Shown in pieces: positions 6,591 through 9,775 of a stretch of DNA of 9,775 nucleotides. Position 1 is the first letter of the stretch, and every line of letters starts with the position of its first letter. Source of the DNA: Gammaproteobacteria bacterium (GTDB taxonomy: Bacteria; Pseudomonadota; Gammaproteobacteria; Pseudomonadales; Azotimanducaceae). Below the pieces are notes generated by a model. It searched no databases. It saw only the letters and a program-made list of their open reading frames with translations, and was not told the origin of the DNA. The stretch lies in assembly GCA_002719135.1 (NCBI GenBank), contig PBGU01000022.1:28516-38290 (forward strand). The letters run 5' to 3'. A program made the position numbers and the translations under genes.

Positions 6591-8087
6591 TCACCCGCTT
6601 GCGGTGGTCTCGTCGACCCGGAGTTCATCCGGGAATAACTGATCGAGTGGAATCGTGGCACCATCTTCTTGTACCACTCGGCAATGGGCGCGTTGCAATT
6701 CACGAGGCTCCGTCACGCCACACGAATGCGCGATAACGCCGACTTCCTTCCGAATGCCCTGGGCATACTCTCGCACTCGTCCGGCTTTATCCGTCGGATC
6801 AAGCCCCCGCTGTAATGAGGGATCATGCGTGGTTACCCCGGTGGGACAGGTGTTCTTGTGACACTGAAGCGCCTGGATGCAACCAAGCGCAAACATAAAT
6901 CCACGGGCACAAACCACGAAGTCTGCTCCCACGCAGATGGCCCACGCGACCTCCGCTGGGGTAATTAATTTTCCACTGGCGATAACTTTGATCCGGTCTT
7001 TCAAGCCGTGCCGATTGAGCAGGTCAACGACGCCCGGAAGACTTTCCTTGATCGGCAACCCCATGTAGTCGATCAAACTCATGGGTGCGGCGCCCGTACC
7101 ACCATCCGCACTGTCGACGGTGATGAAATCAGGCGCACTTTCAATGCCTCGTGTTTTAATTTGACTACATAACGTCTCTAGCCAATCGTAATTACCTACC
7201 ACGGCCTTAAAGCCGGTGGGCTTGCCTGTGATCCGTCTAATGCGGCCAATAAAGTCCAGGAGATCTGACTCTGAATTAACCTCACGATGGCGGTTCGGGC
7301 TAATGGAATCCTTCCTCGGAGCAATGAGCCGGATATTCGCGATTTCTTCGGTCACTTTTTCGGCGGGCAAAATTCCGCCCTTACCGGGTTTAGCGCCTTG
7401 GGAAAGCTTGATTTCAAACATGCGTACCTGTTCGTGGGCGGCTACCGCCGCGAGCCGCTCGTCCGACAAATTTCCCGCAGCATCTCTGACGCCATAATTG
7501 GCGGTACCAATCTGAAACACCAAGTCCGCGCCACCTTCCAAGTGTTGGGGCGCGAGTCCGCCTTCTCCCGTATTCATCCAAATCCCGGATTGCCGAGCCC
7601 CATTCGACAGCGCGAGCACCGCTGGCTTGGAGATTGCACCGTAACTCATTCCGGAAATGTGAAAGACCGATTGAGTCGTGTAGGGACTGTCCGCGAAAGG
7701 TCCGAAGGTTATTTCAGTGGTATCGACTGCGTCTTTCTTCAGGGTTGGAAAAGCACAATTGACGAAAATCACCGTGCCTACCGGGCGTAAATCCCGCGTC
7801 GAGCCAAAGGCAACAATGTTGTTCTCACCTTTCGCCGCTCGGTACACCCAAGAGCGTTCAGCCCGATTAAACGGCATTTCCTCGCGGTCGAGCGCAAAAA
7901 AATATTGTCGAAAAAACTCCCCTAAGTGCTCAAACCAATACCTGAAACGTCCAATGACCGGAAAATTGCGCCGTATCGCATGTTTCTTTTGTACGCGATC
8001 CAACACATAGACGATGGCGATGACCAAGATACCCAAACCAACGAGGAAAACGAACAACTGCGCCAAGACGTTAATCAGGGTGAGCAC
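6591..8087 (-). CDS. Membrane-anchored FMN-binding glutamate synthase family protein (GltB2-domain only)
   Basis: This 498-residue protein carries the FMN-binding (beta/alpha)8 synthase domain of glutamate synthase without the glutaminase domain. Residues about 5-28 form one hydrophobic membrane segment, followed by a basic stretch (RVQKKHAIRR). The synthase domain shows SGMSYGAISKPAVLAL near 145-160, NTGEGG at 172-177, QGAKPGKGG at 230-238, DSADGGTGAAP at 325-335 and the Cys403-Cys409-Cys414 set (CIQALQCHKNTCPTG), which matches the 3Fe-4S region of glutamate synthases. Its reaction is not established; without a glutaminase it may use ammonia from a partner or an amine substrate. Translation begins at GTG with GGAGG four bases upstream. 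An overlapping ATG two bases earlier is out of frame, and a TGA blocks any longer start. It follows the transporter by 68 bases on the same strand. Confidence 0.92.
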   Translation of the reverse strand: MLTLINVLAQLFVFLVGLGILVIAIVYVLDRVQKKHAIRRNFPVIGRFRYWFEHLGEFFRQYFFALDREEMPFNRAERSWVYRAAKGENNIVAFGSTRDLRPVGTVIFVNCAFPTLKKDAVDTTEITFGPFADSPYTTQSVFHISGMSYGAISKPAVLALSNGARQSGIWMNTGEGGLAPQHLEGGADLVFQIGTANYGVRDAAGNLSDERLAAVAAHEQVRMFEIKLSQGAKPGKGGILPAEKVTEEIANIRLIAPRKDSISPNRHREVNSESDLLDFIGRIRRITGKPTGFKAVVGNYDWLETLCSQIKTRGIESAPDFITVDSADGGTGAAPMSLIDYMGLPIKESLPGVVDLLNRHGLKDRIKVIASGKLITPAEVAWAICVGADFVVCARGFMFALGCIQALQCHKNTCPTGVTTHDPSLQRGLDPTDKAGRVREYAQGIRKEVGVIAHSCGVTEPRELQRAHCRVVQEDGATIPLDQLFPDELRVDETTASG

Positions 8088-8155
8088 ATGTCCTCCAAAA
8101 AACCTGCCTTGTCATTAAACCAACCCCACCCGCGAACCACGCGCATCAAGCGGTC

Positions 8156-9604
8156 TTAGTCAACGCTAAACCCCTCGCGGCGGTGACGATCGATCCGCGC
8201 CCTTTCAGCCAATTTGTCCAGGTTATCGCCATGGTCGTCCCGATCAATTCGATATTGCGATACGAAGTAAAGAGCGCCAACGTTTAATAAGCAATAAAGC
8301 GGTAAGAACAAGATGGCAATGTTGACTCGTACGTCGTAGGTGACTTGTTCAACACTCGTAATCGCATCAAGGCCCACCAACGAGACAATGATGCCAGCTC
8401 CAACGATACCGCCTGCAGAAATCGCCTTGCCAGCAAATCCCCTTGCAGCGAAAAACAAGCCTTCCGATCGGCGTTCGGTGACCACTTCGCTATCTTCAAC
8501 CACGTCCGCCATCATCGAATCGAGTAACACGCCCCCGATGATTCCACAAAAGACCTCGACGACAACAAAGATTGAATAGACGTAGAGGCTTAGCCAACTT
8601 CCAAGTTCCGGCCACGCGCCCGCAAGCACCAAGATATATGGAATGGGATATAGCGCGATGTTCAGCAAAATCGCGTAGATTGCGGCCCTTTTCTTGCCAA
8701 AGCGGGCGCCAAAAAACGGAGCTGCAAAGATGGCACACACTGGCGCGACGAGTATCCACAATCCCGTGACACCAATTTGCGTCCCGCTGAAAGCAAAGAA
8801 ATACGTGGTGTTATACAAATACAAAGCCATACCCAAACCAGCGGCAATGCCCACTGTCAGGCCATACAAGAACAACGCTTTGAAGTTTGGGTTCTTGAGC
8901 GATTCAAACATTTGCCCGACTTCGGACGCGATATCCCCAAGCTTGAACGTCTCTGCCGGCCGTGGCAGTGCAGATGCTTCTCGCTGGGTTCCTAAGCTTG
9001 AGATAACGATTGAGAGGAAGATCAATAACGCGCCAGCGGTGGCATAAATCGTGTATCCACGTTGTACTGCAAAACCGTACGCGCCGGCCCAGAACATCAT
9101 ATTGACGATATGAATGCCGTTGCCCCCATACCAGCCAAAAAAGTAACGGAGCGCTAGCCACTGATTGCGTCGGTCATAGTCTTTCTCTAAATCCGGCAGC
9201 AACGCGATCGAGGGCATTTCAAACAACGTGGTCCCGGTACGGATAAGCAGTGCCATCACCAACACGTAGGTGAATGCATTGCCTTCATGGAGCTCGATGG
9301 CTGGATCGAAGAGGAGATAAAAACTGACCGGCAACACCAACAGCGCGGCATACATGAACGGATGGCGGCGACCCAATCGTGAACTGGTCTTGTCGGACCA
9401 ATGGCCCAACAACAAATCAGACACCGCATCCCAGATCATTGCGATGGCCAGTGCGATGGACGCTTTAAATCCTGGAATGCCCAGGACCTGGGTACAGTAC
9501 AAGAGCAGGAGATAACTAAACGCGTTGTTCTTGATGCCAAACGCGGTCGCGGCGGATCCGTAACACCAAAACACGGGTTTTTTCCAGAGTTTCTCGGTCG
9601 TCAT
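8156..9604 (-). CDS. MFS transporter, GPH/MelB-type cation symporter family
   Basis: This 482-residue integral inner-membrane protein has about twelve hydrophobic segments. The family signature lies in the second helix and the loop after it: IWDAVSDLLLGHWSDKT, with Asp59 and Asp63 at the positions of the cation-binding aspartates of MelB, then SRLGRRHPFM at 75-84. MPSIALLPDLEKDYDRRNQ near 130-148 and MMADVVEDSEVVTERRSEG near 364-382 are the matching cytoplasmic-loop motifs of the two halves. It probably imports a sugar-like or other organic solute together with H+ or Na+; the substrate cannot be read. The C-terminal tail (about 452-482) is charged. The ATG has TGGAG 7 bases upstream. It is the first gene of the leftward unit and has a candidate promoter upstream. 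Confidence 0.92.
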   Translation of the reverse strand: MTTEKLWKKPVFWCYGSAATAFGIKNNAFSYLLLLYCTQVLGIPGFKASIALAIAMIWDAVSDLLLGHWSDKTSSRLGRRHPFMYAALLVLPVSFYLLFDPAIELHEGNAFTYVLVMALLIRTGTTLFEMPSIALLPDLEKDYDRRNQWLALRYFFGWYGGNGIHIVNMMFWAGAYGFAVQRGYTIYATAGALLIFLSIVISSLGTQREASALPRPAETFKLGDIASEVGQMFESLKNPNFKALFLYGLTVGIAAGLGMALYLYNTTYFFAFSGTQIGVTGLWILVAPVCAIFAAPFFGARFGKKRAAIYAILLNIALYPIPYILVLAGAWPELGSWLSLYVYSIFVVVEVFCGIIGGVLLDSMMADVVEDSEVVTERRSEGLFFAARGFAGKAISAGGIVGAGIIVSLVGLDAITSVEQVTYDVRVNIAILFLPLYCLLNVGALYFVSQYRIDRDDHGDNLDKLAERARIDRHRREGFSVD

Positions 9605-9676
9605 TGCGTTACTCCACTACAAACCAAAGCTTCTATCCACCACCTGACTTCAGCGGAAAATGGGCCGGACGATGGG

Positions 9677-9705
9677 TTGATAACCCGAATCATTCGCGTC
9701 GTCAA
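9677..9705 (-). promoter_or_regulatory. Candidate sigma-70 promoter for the MFS transporter unit
   Basis: Read on the minus strand, TTGACG (9705-9700) and TATCAA (9682-9677) are separated by exactly 17 bases. The first box matches the -35 consensus at 5 of 6 positions and the second the -10 consensus at 4 of 6. Transcription would begin near 9670, leaving a leader of about 65 bases before the transporter ATG. This is the best promoter-like pair I see in the window, but it is prediction only. Confidence 0.5.
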
Positions 9706-9737
9706 AGCTAACGTGACTGAAACAATGACAAATCAAG

Positions 9738-9772
9738 TCCAAGTTTAGACAATCGGCCTCTTTGCACTTGGA
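9738..9772. repeat. 7-base inverted repeat in the non-coding right end
   Basis: TCCAAGT at 9738-9744 and ACTTGGA at 9766-9772 are exact reverse complements with a 21-base spacer, some 33 bases upstream of the candidate promoter. It could be an operator for a regulator or part of a divergent gene's control region beyond the right edge. With arms this short, chance is also possible. The rest of 9605-9775 shows no coding frame I would support. Confidence 0.3.
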
Positions 9773-9775
9773 GGG

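Noticed and set aside
1..9775. tRNA, rRNA, CRISPR, insertion sequence, toxin-antitoxin or defence genes
   Set aside because: I looked for repeats, cloverleaf-like blocks and typical protein motifs and found none; coding genes of metabolic families account for nearly all of the window.

Overview
The window looks like a chromosomal segment of a Gram-negative bacterium, most likely a member of the Pseudomonadota. The evidence is moderate GC content judged by eye, clear Shine-Dalgarno (SD) sites, tightly packed operons and gene families common in marine or soil proteobacteria. I cannot fix the genus. Nine protein genes fill almost all of it. I see no tRNA, rRNA, CRISPR array, insertion sequence or phage gene.

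Region 1 (1-3623, minus strand) is a four-gene operon in transcription order coxG, coxS, coxL, coxM. coxM runs off the left edge. It encodes a molybdenum hydroxylase of the xanthine dehydrogenase / CO dehydrogenase family: an SRPBCC accessory protein, a 2x[2Fe-2S] subunit, a molybdopterin catalytic subunit and an FAD subunit. The catalytic subunit has the AYRGAGR active-site loop of 'form II' enzymes and not the AYxCSFR loop of true CO dehydrogenase, and the S-L-M order also fits form II. Its substrate is probably an organic carbonyl or heterocycle, not CO.

Region 2 (3692-5435, plus strand) diverges from region 1 across 68 bases. It holds a CaiB/BaiF (class III) CoA-transferase followed one base later by a LOG-family nucleoside-monophosphate phosphoribohydrolase. 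The two divergent lead genes carry the same GGGGGAAA ribosome-binding sequence in mirror image.

Region 3 (5450-9604, minus strand) converges on region 2 with a 14-base gap. In transcription order it holds a GPH/MelB-type major facilitator transporter, a membrane-anchored single-domain FMN glutamate synthase-like protein, and a phosphotransferase of the aminoglycoside/ecdysteroid-kinase-like fold. A plausible sigma-70 promoter lies about 70-100 bases upstream of the transporter, inside the 171-base non-coding right end.

Taken together, uptake, phosphorylation, CoA transfer and molybdenum-dependent hydroxylation could belong to catabolism of an unidentified small molecule. That link rests on gene neighbourhood only. 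Nothing in the window proves a new system; the best leads are the form II hydroxylase paired with a CoA-transferase, a coxG homologue with no membrane anchor, and a kinase with Gln in place of the metal-binding Asn.
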